Shown here: one piece after another, positions 11,380-22,797 of the stretch
Layout: every line of letters begins with the position of its first letter
Numbering within the stretch: position 1 is the stretch's first letter
From: Selaginella moellendorffii
Taxonomy: Eukaryota > Streptophyta > Lycopodiopsida > Selaginellales > Selaginellaceae
Assembly (NCBI RefSeq): GCF_000143415.4
Contig: NW_003314291.1
Span: forward strand, 1,021,650-1,085,649
Direction of reading: 5' to 3'
DNA length: 64,000 nucleotides
The notes under the pieces: generated by a model
What the model was told of the DNA's origin: nothing
Databases searched by the model: none
Seen by the model: the letters and a program-made list of their open reading frames with translations, nothing else
Position numbers and translations under genes: made by a program

Positions 11380-13500
11380 ATTTTTTTAAAAAATTTAATC
11401 TAAGTAAATAATCTTACAAAATTATTAAAAATTTATAAAGGGTATATCAATTATTTTTTTGGATATTAGGACAAAAATAATGTACTTTATGAGTGCAATA
11501 AGATAGTGATTTATCTGTTTCACAAAATTAATTAGGATTGTTTTCAAAAGTTACTTACAGAACTGAAATTTGAAAATTTCTTTACTTTATGATTTTTTGG
11601 TGAAGATGGAAAAACTTTAATTTTTAAAGTATTTCTAAAATACAAGTAACATATTTATTTTCGTTTAAACTATAAACTAGTATTGAAATAAATTTGTACT
11701 AGGGTCAAATTAAATTATTTGGTCATAACCTTGTAGTTTAAACAAAAAAAAAATTAATTGTATTTTAACAACACCTAAAAAATCAAACCTTCTTTGTCTT
11801 CATTAAGAAATCTTTAAACTTTAGTTCATCAAACAAAATTTTAAAATATTTCTAATTAACTCTCTCACAAAAATAAATTAGTGTCTCACTGCATATATAA
11901 TAAATGCTATTTTGTTATCCCAATATTTATAAAAGTGAACTGATTTATCTTTACTTAAAATCTAAAAAACAATCAATTTAATTAAAAGATCTTACCAAAT
12001 AGTTAAAATTTTATAAAGTGTACATCAATTCTTTTTGTGAATAGTAGGACAAAAAAATAATATACTTTATGTATGTAGTGAAGTGATGATTTATCCGTCT
12101 AGGAGAATTAATTATGAATGTTTTCAAAGCTTACTAACATAAATGAAATATGAAAATTATTTTACTCTATGACTTTTTTGTGAAGAAGAAGAAGCTTTAA
12201 TTTTTAAAGTATTCATAAAACATAAGAAACATTTTTATTTTCATTTAAATTATAAGTTTATGTAAAAACATATAGTGACCAGTTAAGTTATTTGAACATA
12301 AACTTCTAGGTTGGATAAAAAAAATAAGTTAATTGTGTTTTAACAACACTATAAACATTATGGTTTTTTTATCCTCACAAATATATCTTCAAATAAATTT
12401 TTAAGCTTTAGTGCGTCAATCAAATATTTAAAATATTTCTAATTAACTCTTTCACATAAATAAATTAGTGTCTCACCACTCATATAATAAATATTATTTT
12501 GTTATCCCAATATTATAAACGGGAACTGATTTTTCTTTACTTAATGTATTTTTAAAATTTGATTTACTTAAAAGATCTAAAGTTTAAATCAATTCTTTTT
12601 TGAATATTAAAACAACAAAATTAATGTATTTTATGTGTATAGTGAGATGGTGATCTATATGTATGAGAAAATTAATTAAAAATGTTTCAATGTTTAGCGA
12701 ACTAAAATTTTAAAATTCTTTTACTCTATAATTTTTTAATAAAGATGGAGAAATTTTTATACACACACTATAATGTGTATGTTATAATCTTCATTGTATT
12801 TATGATCATCACTTTACTTGCCATGTGGTCAAATAAAATCATGAGGTAGAAATAAGTGTCAAATGTGAATTTTTTTTTTTTCATCACAAATTTTTTGTAT
12901 ATGGTGAGCAAAGCAAACTCAACGAGAGCACTTGATAAAAAAATAGGGGAAGAAGAGAATGCCGATATAAGAATGTTGTGGGATTATTGAATCTCAACAG
13001 CAATGCTAAAATAGGCTCAAGCTACGCAAGGTAAAAATCTTAGCAATCTATCATGATGAAGAAGTTTTAATTTTTAAAATATTCATAAAACATAAGTATA
13101 TTTTATTTTTGTTTAAAAGTATAAATTTATGTTAGCATCTTTTACATATGCAAAAGCATATAGTGACCAGTTATTGAACACAAACTTATAGTTTGAACAA
13201 AAATAATAAGTTGATTATATTTTACTAATACTTTAAAAATCAAAGTTTCTTTGTTTTTACCAAAAAAATTTAGAGTAAAGAAGTTTTCTTTAGTTCATTA
13301 AGCAAACTTTCAAAATATTTTTAATTAACTATTTCACAAATAAATTAGTGTCTCTCTACACATATAACAGATACTATTTTGTTATCCTAATATTTATAAA
13401 AGAGAACTGAGTTCTTTTTACTTAAATTTCTTATAAAAACAATATTTAATTAAAAAATCTAAAGTCAAAACGTTTCAAAAGTTTGTTTAGCGAACTAAAG
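11380..13500. repeat. AT-rich palindromic (foldback) repeat units in tandem
   Basis: Units of about 550-650 bp start with a left arm such as AATTAGGATTGTTTTCAAAAG...GATTTTTTGGTGAAGATGG...TTTTTAAAGTATT. They pass through a centre with ATAGTGACC(A)GTTAAGTTATTTG and end with the reverse-complement arm (TTTGTCTTCATTAAGAAATC...AATATTTCTAATTAACT). Units at about 11,400-11,990 and 12,000-12,550 are the clearest; later units are partial. I see no coding sequence. Confidence 0.7.
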
Positions 13501-13624
13501 TTTGAGGATTTTTGTACTCTAATTTTTTGGTCAAAATAGAAAAGTTTTAATACACACACTATAGTGTGTATATTGTAATTTTCATTATATTTATAATTAT
13601 CACTCACTTTGCCACGTGGTTAAA

Positions 13625-14142
13625 TGTAAGCTCCTATATTTGGACTTCTCCATAGATCACCCAACTCAGTACTATTCACACCTAAGGACACTTAACCCTA
13701 AATATCCCAAGATCCTTAATCAATTGGAAAAGGAGACACATTTTTGTTTAGGGGTCTTTTCCTTTTATATTTGAACTTTTATGTTGTTTCTCAAATCGTT
13801 TTCTTTAGTTATTTATAATGTACTACGCTGCCCTGCCATATGTTAATCTCAACATATGGTGTGATTCCTTTAAGCTAATCTACCATGCTTCCTTGCCAGA
13901 TGTCAATCTCAACATGTGGTGTGATTCCTTTAAGCTAATCAATAAAGTCTGACCCATACCAAATATAAGCTCTTGAATTTGAACTTCTCGGAAGGTCACC
14001 CAACCCAATATTATTCAAACCTAAAGACACTTAACCCTAAATATCCCAATACTATTAACCGATTGAAAAAAAGAGTGTTTTTTTTTTCATGGCCCTTTCC
14101 TTTTATATTTGAACCTTAAGTTATTCCTTTTAGGTGCTTACA
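13625..14142 (-). mobile_element. TRIM (terminal-repeat retrotransposon in miniature), complete
   Basis: Two direct repeats of about 193 and 179 bp (13625-13817 and 13964-14142) flank a 146 bp interior. The outer ends are TGTAAGC and GCTTACA. Next to the right-hand repeat is GACCCATACCAAA, the reverse complement of a TTTGGTATgggtc primer-binding site resembling the initiator-tRNA-Met type, so the element runs on the minus strand. The interior consists of two tandem 60 bp units (ending GTGTGATTCCTTTAAGCTAATC). There is no protein-coding capacity, as expected for TRIMs. The paralogous position near 26,760 lacks it. Confidence 0.7.
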
Positions 14143-14619
14143 ATAAGTTTAAAACTTGAATATTTATTTTTTTATTACTTGCATTTGTAAGGGTTTTTTA
14201 TGTGTGGCACACAAAGTTAGATCAATAAAAGCACTTGACAAAAAAAAAGGGAAGAAGAGAATGCCAAGGTAAAAGTGTTATGAAATTACCAAGTTTCAAT
14301 TGTAGCGCCAGGACAAATTCAAGCTATACAAAGTAGAAATTTCAACAATTTCTTCTTGATCATGTTAAAATATTTCTCTCTCACTCTCAATATCTCTCTC
14401 ACACTAGCAATACATACACAATCACACACTACCTTACTTCTTGTTCTTTACTTTTTCATCTCCATTGACATTTTATTTACCTTAAGGAAAGCAGTTTAAT
14501 AACTAAGCCTAAAAGAAGTAATTTAAATTATTTGCCCTTAAAGAAAGCTTTTGAACTAATGTTTAAATTGCTATATTACGACACGTGTCGCGCCTATATA
14601 GGCTTTTCTCTCCACATCT

Positions 14620-14905
14620 ACCATGTCCGTGCGTCACGCCCTCTACTTCCACGGTACACGCCGGCCTCGACTACCGCGACGCCGAGGTCGCCCGCGGCGG
14701 CATTTACCTCGTGCCCAGCGCCCCCATCATCGAGGCCGAGTACCGCGCGCTCGTCGCCTGCCTCCACACCGCCTCCCACCTCCGCGTCTCAATCCTCCGC
14801 GTCTATGGCGACTCCCAGCTCGTTGTCAACCCGGCGGAGTGGTACGCCCGGAGCCCTCTCACGCAGGCCCGGGCGATTAGCCGCGAGAGATTTATGGATA
14901 CAATG
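14620..14905 (+). pseudogene. RNase H-like domain fragment (copy A)
   Basis: The frame carrying DYRDAEVARGGIYLV, then IIEAEYRALVACLHTAS and ILRVYGDSQLVVN, matches the plant RNase H-like (RVT_3) pattern. The second catalytic Glu (EAEYRAL) and third Asp (YGDSQLV) are in place; the first Asp strand is poorly preserved and the C-terminal part is missing. The segment is GC-rich and starts abruptly after AT-rich repeat DNA. It is probably a retroelement-type RNase H relic. Confidence 0.6.
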
Positions 14906-15056
14906 GCGAGCCTGCGCTCTTCTGCCGCACCGGTAGCACTCGCGTGTTTTGATTCGACTCATGCTAGGAATGTAGCTGTCGGCAGCGCCTTGGATCGCGC
15001 AGCTCGGAATCGCCAGTTCTTGGTGGCGCCGGGGCGGATTCCATCGGATTTGCCAG

Positions 15057-15968
15057 GAAATCTGTGGGCAGGGGCTATGTCTTGGACGTCCATCCACTCT
15101 GCTACCGCGGGAGCAAGCCGGATTCCAGCGAGTTTTTGTGGTGGATGAGAGCGTTTCTTCGCAGGATTGTGCTTGCCGATCCAGTGATTGCTGTAAGTCT
15201 CGTTTTGTTGTTGCTGGATTGGATGAAATGCGAGTGTGTAGCGCAGGTTTTCGATGGCGAATTTGGGAATGACTATAGGAGAAAAATTCTTCCTTCTTAC
15301 AAGGCTGGAAGGAGGAAATTCAAGCCTCTAGATCCGAGCTTCAAATGGACAAGAGGTTTAGAGGCGAGTTTCTCTCGTTTCCAACGCTTTCTTCGACAGT
15401 GTAACATACCTGTAAGTCCTCGATCTTTCATTTTTCCTTTTTCCATGAGCTAAAACTCGAAGTTCTTTGCTGACAGGTTGTGAAAGTTGATAATGCTGAA
15501 GCGGACGACGTCGTTACGACACTAGCTCGGCAAGTTACCGACAGGAGTTTGAAGGCAGTCATTGCATCCCCGGATAAAGATTTCAAGCAGCTGGTTTCGG
15601 AAGAAGGTCTAGCTGCTGATTCCGTTCGCGGATCTACGAAGGTGGTCATTTTACACTGTCAAGGATTACGTTGAACAACACAAATGCGAGCCTGGGATTG
15701 AATTGGGACTTCGTAAGCATCCAGTTTCGTAAGTTTGGCTGATTATTCCAAAAAAAATTCTTTCCTAGGATGCTTGCTAGGGGATGCTGCTGATGGTGTT
15801 CCCGGTGTGCCTGGTTTTGGACGGAAAACAGCTCTGAAACTTATGAGGAAGCACGGCTCGCTAGAAAATCTATCAAGTGTAGCGGCAATTGGAAGCCATA
15901 CATACAAGATGCTCTCAAGCGATCTTGCTGCATTCCAATGGCTGGAGAAGGAACTTGAAACGTTGTAG
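15057..15968 (+). pseudogene. PolI/FEN-type 5'-3' exonuclease, broken copy A
   Basis: Exon-like blocks at 15057-15192, 15247-15411, 15477-15713 and from 15769 encode a plant 5'-3' exonuclease of the bacterial Pol I N-terminal type. Metal-binding motifs are visible: YVLDVHPLCY, VFDGEFG, AEADDVV and SPDKDFKQL, then the helix-turn-helix GDAADGVPGVPGFGRKTA. One extra base after LVSEE (near 15,605) shifts the frame. A deletion of about 175 bp relative to copy B removes the segment after AAI. The family in plants is organellar or nuclear and thought to act on flap DNA; this copy cannot make it. Confidence 0.8.
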
Positions 15969-16124
15969 GTTTTTTAGCAGCAGTGAACTGATCAGGCTCG
16001 AGGTATGAAAAATATGAGCTCGCTTTATCATTTCCTACTTGATGGTAACAAAGGTTGGTCCACTTTTGCAGAAACCTCGGGGTCTTTCAAATGAGGATGC
16101 TCTTGCAGTATACAGGAGAATGCA

Positions 16125-16960
16125 ATGAAACCAGCCATTGGCATTGTTGTTGGTGCTCTCAAGGTATGTAGAAGCACGAGAGATCTACAACTAGGCAGGA
16201 GAATTCACAGGGATGTTTCCGAGACATGTGACTTCTCAAAAATTTTCATCGCTAACATCCTGCTCGATCTGTATGCAAAATGCGGAACCATGATAGATGC
16301 TCGTGGCGCATTTGACAGCATGCCGCATCGCGATGTGGTCTCCTGGAATTCGATCATACAGGGCTATGCACAGAGGGGAAACGGTGAAATGGCTCTACAG
16401 TTGTTTGCTGGGATGGAAGACGAAGGGTACGAACCGGATCGAGTATCAGTTCTTGGTGCTCTCAAGGCTTGTTCAGCTCTTGATTTCCCGCGAGCAAACC
16501 TGCAGTTAGACTCCATTCCATGACGACAGTGCCAGAACGGGTTCTCGACGTCACTGCCGCTCTCATCGTCCAAGAACTCTTCTTCCTCTTGCTTAATGTA
16601 GCGGTCGTCCCAGAGGTTTCAGGTGCACATTTGTATCTTATGCCACAGAAGAAAACGCAGAAAAAATCAAGAGCTTGATAGAGAAGGATTCCGGGCAGGC
16701 GATGGGTGGTATGCTTAGAGAGGAGCAGGGAGATTCACAGGAGCTTTGCTTAGATTCGGATCTCGCGATCTTTACGCAAAACGTGGGAGCTTGACAGAGG
16801 CTCGTCAAGTTTTCGAGCCATCGTAGTGTGGTGACATGGAATTCATGGTGACATGATTGTCGGGTATGCAGCAGCGGCGAGTGGTGAGCTCTCGATATCT
16901 ATGATCGAATGCGTCGTGGAGCGGCTCCACCGGATGCTTTAACTTTCATCACTGCGCTGA
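16125..16960 (+). pseudogene. PPR (PLS/PCMP-type) gene fragments, copy A
   Basis: 16125-16523 encodes PPR motifs (LQLGRRIHRDVSETCDF, IANILLDLYAKCGTM, MPHRDVVSWNSIIQGYAQ, MEDEGYEPDRVSVLGALKAC), about four units, then frays. 16,640-16,960 has further degraded units (Y.K.GSLTEAR..., PPDALTFITALKACC). PPR proteins of this kind bind organellar RNA. The gene lacks a transit peptide, most repeats and the E/DYW tail, and contains frameshifts, so it is a relic. Confidence 0.8.
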
Positions 16961-17280
16961 AAGCTTGTTGCCGTCTCGCGAACGAGGAACTTGGGACAGT
17001 GAAGAAGGAAGCTTAAGAAGTGCATAGGTAGCAAGAAAATCCACTTCTCCAGTGTCGCCGCAGCTCGTCTCGATTCCCAGAACGGACCAGCAGCCGCGGC
17101 GAGAAACGAAGCGCATTTGGGACGACTGTGAGGCGCCATTGCCAGGGATTGGCAAGAGCATAGCTCGCAAAACCATAGGCTATAATTTTTTAGTTCATAG
17201 AGTGTCAATTGCCAATAAAACAGTTGGTTTAGTGCATGATGGGATAAGCAATTGAATGAAGAAAGCAATGGGAAGAAGGA

Positions 17281-17811
17281 CTATCCGTACACTTTAGCGC
17301 CTCGTGCAATAGCATCCTGGATCCTTCCATTGATGGCGCCCTGGGTCTCCTTCCAACACCACCGGGCTTTACGCCAATCTGGTTTAACCTCCCAATCTGT
17401 AGATTCAAGCACCTCACCATCCTTCGAAACCTAGAACAAGAAGAAACACCAGTTCATGTTTTCAATCCTCTTGTGCCCAACTGAAAAGCATAAGTTCAAG
17501 TGTGCTCTTAGTGTAAAAGAACGGATGAATGACATTACCTTCTGCACATTGGAAAACATATACTGGTTCCTCTCAGCATCCTCGGCATCATCAAGTATTA
17601 CTGCAGTGCAACGCACGCCCTCTTCATCTGCGGGGTAAAATCTCCCCCCAGTCATGGTAAATCCATCGCCAAAATCCTTAGGACTCATGATCAGCGGGAA
17701 ATAATCCCTCTCTGTGACCGGATCATGGACCATACTCTCCCCAAATGTGAAATCCGCCACGTATTCCTGGCCTATGCGCCTCAGCATCCCACGCACAGCC
17801 TCCTCGTCCAT
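17281..17811 (-). CDS. Small conserved protein of unknown function (intact copy A)
   Basis: Two exons (17539-17811 and 17281-17430, intron 108 bp) give 140 residues starting MDEEAVRGMLRRIGQEY. Conserved-looking stretches are DPVTERDYFPLIMSPKDFGD, TGGRFYPADEEGVRCTAVIL, AERNQYMFSNVQK and TDWEVKPDWRKARWCWKETQ, ending GAKVYG. No signal peptide or membrane segment is apparent. I do not recognise the family. The copy at 30166-30665 has lost its start and is frameshifted, and a third scrap of the last exon sits at 36,410-36,560. Copy A alone is therefore the likely functional member here. Confidence 0.7.
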
Positions 17812-17917
17812 GCTCGCTTTACGATAAAATGTTAAGAACCCTAAAACCTCAAAATCAAAGTTTTAGGATCAAGCTTGTGGAACACGATGGTTTATGCATA
17901 TGCCCATTTCTAAGAAC

Positions 17918-18170
17918 AAACTTTTGCTCGTTCTTACCTTCGCTTTGCACCGATTGTTGTACCATAGCTAGCCAGCCGGTTGCAAACAGGTTTCTCATAG
18001 AACTTACATTTTGTGTTTGCAAAGCCGACTGAGAGTGGCTGGATGCTTGTTTTTTTGTGAGCAAAGGGCCACGATCTACATAAACACTCGGGAAACAAAC
18101 TGAAAGAGCAAGCCCACCAAATTTCTCCTTGCCATCCCTTGTTCCTACGAGAGCTCCTCCGCCAGCAGAA
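17918..18170. pseudogene. Debris of the RopGAP end and ACBP-like gene start, copy A (part inverted)
   Basis: 17918-18068 repeats the RopGAP stop region and following spacer of 10,543-10,830 (TTGCTCGTTCTTACC, GATTGTTGTACCATAGCTAG, GAGAGTGGCTGGA.GCTTG, GAGCAAAGGGCCA) with deletions. 18069-18170 matches the ACBP-like gene at 10,890-11,040 but in reverse orientation (GAGAGCTCCTCCGCC; CACCAAATTTCTCCTTGCC). In copy B this piece runs in the original direction. Confidence 0.75.
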
Positions 18171-18344
18171 GAGAGAATATATGCTCTAGAATAACATCCA
18201 AGCATATAGTTATGTACAAGAAAATCATGAGCTGGTATCATGAAATGTGGTAATCCCCAAGTCAAAATCGTGATATTTTGTTACTATCTAGGCAAACTTT
18301 TTTGTTTTAAATTTCAAATGAACGAATATACTTCAACTTGAGAT

Positions 18345-18640
18345 GCCACACAGCCGGCCATAATTTACCAAATTCAAATGAATTAACATGCCAGCTGAGC
18401 AATTTACATGTAATTTGGAATGTGATTCCTTATTATACAAAAAATTACCATGGATTCAAATAAGTTACCATGCAATGCCAACCGAGCGGCTTACATGTAA
18501 TTCCTCACGATAAAGAAAATTACCATGGATTCAAATGAATACCATGGGATGCCAACCAGGTATAGTTTAGAATGTGATTCCTCACTATAAATCAAATTAC
18601 CATGGATTCAAATAAGTTACCATTTTAAATTTTCCCATTG
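18345..18640. repeat. Minisatellite, about 70-75 bp unit
   Basis: Three to four units of the form AATTACCATGGATTCAAATRA, then ...CCATGGGATGCCAACC and AATGTGATTCCTCACTATA. Related units recur inverted at 20,455-20,600 and direct at 21,010-21,170. Confidence 0.7.
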
Positions 18641-18863
18641 TGTCATGAAACTGGGAGATTAAAAAACTTGCTATAACCTTCTTGGCAATGATGGAAAGGG
18701 ATGTTTGCAGTTGGTCATCTTGATAGATCCATTCAAGCCTTTCTAAAGATGCCTTAACGCCATTGGGATTCCTCAAAACAAAAAGAGGAATGCTATGGCA
18801 ATTGTAGCTGCACATGCTATGGATAGCCTGGAGTGTGTGGAGATCTGATCCAATGGATGCCAT
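18597..18863 (-). CDS. Small open frame, unidentified
   Basis: An 88-residue frame starts MASIGSDLHTLQAIHSM and includes NPNGVKASLERLEWIYQDD. The start ATG is at 18863. Composition is protein-like compared with the surrounding AT-rich DNA, but I recognise no family and its tail runs into the minisatellite. It may be a fragment of a larger lost gene. Confidence 0.25.
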   Translation of the reverse strand: MASIGSDLHTLQAIHSMCSYNCHSIPLFVLRNPNGVKASLERLEWIYQDDQLQTSLSIIAKKVIASFLISQFHDTMGKFKMVTYLNPW

Positions 18864-18979
18864 AACAATTTTTAGGGTTTGTCAGGCATAAATAAGGTTT
18901 TTGGTGCCATGGTGAAGATGAAAAAATAAAAAACAAAAGGTAAGGTAATAATATTTGTTAAGTATATAAAACCCTTTTA

Positions 18980-21020
18980 ATCAAATTAAATTTCCTTCTG
19001 AGAAGTTCAGGCAAAAGAATTCACTTTTGCACACTTTAATCCACTAACAATACACACTTATAAAACAATCAAAATTTTACAAATTGTATATTAATTCACT
19101 TTCATAAATATTATGACAATAAAATAGCATCTCTTATATGTTATTAATGCCATGAGATAGTAATTTATCTGTGTGAGATAATTAGTTATAAATATTTTGA
19201 AAGTTTGCTTGACGAACTAAAGTTTGAAAAATTTTTTGCTCTAAGATTTATTGGTGAGGACAAAGAAGCTTTAAGTTTTAAAATGTTGCTACATCTCATT
19301 TTAGTTCAAATTATTAATATGTGTTCAAATAGTTTAATTGGTCACCATATGTAAAACTAATCACTATATGTTTTTACATATGTGATAGAGATTACATAAA
19401 TTTGTTTGGATGCAATATTATAGTTTCAACAAAAAAAAAAAGTTGTTTGTATTTTAAAAATACTTTAAAAATTAAAACTCTTTCATCGTTACTAAAAAAT
19501 CATAAAGTAAATAAATATTTAGACTTTAGTTCACTAAGTAAACTTTTGAAATGTTCTTAATTAATTTTTTCAGATAGATAGATCATCTCACTACACATAT
19601 AAAGTATATTATTTTTTAATATTTATAAAAAGAATTGATATACAGTTTATAAAATTTTAACCATTTAGTAAGATCTTATAATTAGATCAAATTTCTTACT
19701 AGAAATTTAAGTAAAGAAAAGTCACTTTTTCATAAATATTATAACAGCAAAATAGCATCCTTTATATGTGTGGTGAGATAGTGTATGAGATAGTTAATTA
19801 AAAATATTTCGAAAATTTGCTTAACAAATTAAAGTTTTAAAATATGTTTTGCTCTAATATTTCTTGATGAGGACAAAAAAACTTAAAATATTAAAATGTT
19901 GCTAAAGCACAATCAACATCTCATTTTGTTCAAATTATAAACTTGTATTCAAATAGTTTAATTATTCACTATATGCTTTTGTATATGTGATAGAGATTAA
20001 GCCTTGAGGTTTCTAATATCCCTCAGTATAATAAGACATAAAGATGGGAGCTTTTAAATCTCAAGCCTTAAAACAAACTTGTTTATATACAACCTTATAA
20101 TTTGAATGAAAATAAAATGTTGATTGTGTTTTATGAATATTTTAAAAATTAAAGTTTCTCCATTTTCAAAAAAAATCATGGAGTAAATAAATCTTTGAAT
20201 TTTAGTTTACTAAAAAACCTTTTGAAATGTTACTAATTAATTATTTTAAATGACTAAATCATAATCTCACTGCACATATAAAGTATATTATTTTTGTTAT
20301 CCTAATATTCACAAAAATAATTCATATATACTTTTTAAATTTTTAACCATTTGCTAAGTTCTTTTAATTAGATTGAATTTTTTTGGAAAATTTAAATAGA
20401 AAAAAATAATTTATTTTCATAAATATTATGATAAAAAATAACATCTTTTGTAATTTTCTTTATCATAAGGAATTACATGTAAGCTGCTCGACTGGCATTG
20501 CATGGTAACTTATTTAAATCCATGGTAGTTTGCTTTATAGTGAGGAATCACATTCTAAATTACATCTGGTTAGCATCCCATGGTAATTCATTTAAGAAAA
20601 ATGAATTAGAAAAATTTTAAATTTTTTTATAAACTAATTTTTAAAGATATATTTACTCTAAATTATTTTTTTGAAAACGGAGAAGATTTTATTTTTAAAA
20701 TATTCCTAAAACACAACTAACATTTTTATTTTCATTTAAACTAGAACTTTGAGATTACACAAATTTATTTTGGTATTTATCATATATGTAGAAGCATATA
20801 GTGAACAATTAAGTTATTTGAATGCAAACTTATAATTTAAAAAAAAAAAGAAATATTAATTGTGTTTTAACAACATTTTTAAAATTAAAGTTCTTTTGTC
20901 CTCACCAAAAAATCTTAGAGCAAAGAAGTATTTAAACTTTAATTTGTTAAATAAACTTTTAAAATATTTCTAATGAACTATCTTACACAGATAAATTACT
21001 ATCTCACTAAACATAAAATG
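18980..21020. repeat. AT-rich foldback repeats with an insert-bearing loop
   Basis: At least three palindromic units of the same family as 11,380-13,500. In the unit around 19,710-20,340 the loop contains ATTAAGCCTTGAGGTTTCTA...TCAAGCCTTAAAACAAACTT. The same loop appears inverted in the unit at 34,273-35,030. A minisatellite block (inverted) interrupts at 20,455-20,600. No gene seen. Confidence 0.65.
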
Positions 21021-21170
21021 GATTCAAATGAATTACCATGGGATGCCAACCAAGTGAAATATAATTCCTCCCAATAAGGCAAACTATTATGGATTCAAAT
21101 CAATTACCATGTGATGCCAACAAAGCTTTTAGTAGAATGTCCTCATGCTAAAGCAAATTACCATAGGTAT
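21010..21170. repeat. Minisatellite block, same unit as 18,345-18,640
   Basis: Two units (GGATTCAAATGAATTACCATG, GGGATGCCAACCAAG) lie immediately before the GA-dinucleotide run at 21,210-21,245 and the candidate start at 21,265. Confidence 0.6.
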
Positions 21171-21213
21171 AAATTTCAAAACCAAGAATATTCCTTTCTT
21201 GGAGCGGGAGTTT

Positions 21214-21250
<37 letters not shown>

Positions 21251-21264
21251 CAACGACAACGACA

Positions 21265-22590
21265 ATGCCGACGAAGAAAGACATGGAGGAGGGGCGGAAC
21301 ATCAGGAGGGGAAGCGCTTCACCGCAAAGGCACCAGCACGAGAGATCTTTAGTGTCAAAGCACGGAGGATGGAAAAGGAAGCTTGAAAGCGAGGCGTTCC
21401 ACCAGGTTTGTCAAGATTTCTTGATCGATTCTCCGATACATTGTGATTTTCAGTCCTCGCCCCTGGCCTGCCGCAGCCAGCCGCTCCAGCTGCTGATTGA
21501 GCGATTCACAATGGATGGATCGATGCGTCTTTGTTTTAAATTTAGGGTTTTGGCGATGGCATCGCTTAACGGCGTCCATGGCGTCTTTGTTTTAAATTTA
21601 GGGTTTTGGCGATGGCATCGCTTCACGGCGTGAAGCTCTCGGGATTGCGCGCTTGAAAACGATCGGCCTCGAGTGCCGGAATAGCTGCTCAGCGACACTG
21701 TGTTTTTTTTTCTAACTCGAAGCTTTGGTTTCTTCCTTTTTCTTCTGGTGCCTTGGGCTTATTCCACGATGGCTCCACCTCCACAAGTCTCTCAGTCTCC
21801 CGGCATTAAGTGTTTCTAACGCAGTGCCAGTGTATGTCCAGCATAAGCAGGGCTGTGCGCTCCTACTGCTAAACCATTTTCGCGCACTGAACAACATTTC
21901 ACTGCTGACTTACGATCGGGTATGAAAGTCTTGTTAACATTTAAGGCTCCTTTTTCTTATAAACAGGATCTTTCAGAGTGGTGGAAATTCCAAAAGTGGG
22001 AAGCTTGCCTAGACCTGGACAAATGGAGCCGTTTGTCTGTGTAAGTGTCAAGCTCGATTTTTATGTTATTGTCTTTCTGCTGACATATTTTACGACCATA
22101 CGAGGGTTATGCATTCGCAAACAATGTGCCTGTTCCCGAAGTTGAGGTACGTAAGATCTCAGTTTACTCAACTGATAAATGTAAACCAGACGGTCCATCC
22201 ACTGAAGACTAGGAGGTATACTTGAGATTTTATGGCGAATGTTTTTGAAACATCTCCTTGTTCTTTTCTGTGCAGGCTTCTCTCAAAGGCACACGGAAGT
22301 ACTCGGGCCTTTTAAAAGGAGTCTGCTGCGAATGGCAAAGCTGCTGAAGGACAGACAATGCTGGCGTGCTTTTCAGTAGCCGCGCAACATCCCACCGGCT
22401 TAACGACAGCTTTGTTTCTTACAAGGATGAGGAGAGTGGTTCCCCCTGCATTGGCAGCGAGCGAAAGAAACTTACATGGTGAATGTGCAGGTTATCTGGG
22501 AGGATGTCTTTTTCAAGCCGTCACCCGTCTCCTTCGATCTAATAGGCGTCGCAAAGTTGGACCTTTAGATTGTTGCGTCAACTTGCTTGC
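21265..22590 (+). pseudogene. Unidentified host-like gene or gene remnant, several exon-like blocks
   Basis: An ATG at 21265 opens MPTKKDMEEGRNIRRGS..., ending at a donor-like CACCAG/GTTTGT near 21,405. Exon-like blocks follow: one with VYVQHKQGCALLLLNHFRAL (21,833-21,918), one with DLSEWWKFQKWEACLDLDKW after an acceptor at about 21,966, GYAFANNVPVPEVE (about 22,105-22,146) and ASLKGTRKYSGLLKGVC (from about 22,276). Another stretch reads VIWEDVFFKPSPVSFDLIGV (about 22,490-22,550). The blocks do not join into one clean frame in my hands. I do not recognise the family. Confidence 0.35.
21525..21635. repeat. Tandem duplication, 56 bp unit x2
   Basis: GCGTCTTTGTTTTAAATTTA...GGCATCGCTTMACGGCGT occurs twice back to back (21525-21580, 21581-21635), inside the presumed first intron of the remnant above. 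Confidence 0.85.
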
Positions 22591-22757
22591 GGGATAGAGC
22601 GTCTTCTTTCTGTACCATCTCTTGGATCAAGGCAGGGCGCGCTGCTGGTTCACAACTCTCTACTAAGCATTGAGGGAGAACCGTGCTGGCCTTCCACCGT
22701 CCATAGTGACAGGCGATACTTTTGACGATGCTAAAGGGGTCATGACATCTGAAAGGG

Positions 22758-22763
22758 TATAAA
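22758..22763 (+). promoter_or_regulatory. TATA box of the double-retropepsin gene
   Basis: TATAAA within GGGTATAAATTCCCC lies 40 bp upstream of the ATG at 22798. A stop codon in frame at 22789-22791 fixes the ATG as the first possible start. Confidence 0.4.
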
Positions 22764-22797
22764 TTCCCCTTGTATGATTGTGTAAGGTTAGGGTTTG

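Larger units (their letters stand above)
13540..18264. repeat. Segmental duplication copy A
   Basis: From about 13,540 (excluding the TRIM) to GGTAATCCCCAAGTCA at 18264, the sequence matches 26,670-31,128 in the same order and orientation. The shared parts are the AT-rich leader, RNase H-like fragment, exonuclease, PPR fragments, small conserved gene and ACBP-like debris. Copy A retains the intact small gene but has a broken exonuclease. 14143-14584 is AT-rich repeat leader without a gene. Confidence 0.85.

Noticed and set aside
14620-15968. RNase H-like and FEN-like exonuclease fragments as a joint RNA-primer-removal system
   Set aside because: Attractive, since the two activities cooperate in primer removal, but both are broken here, lie in different frames, and the RNase H piece looks retroelement-type. 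Adjacency is best explained by the duplicated debris block.
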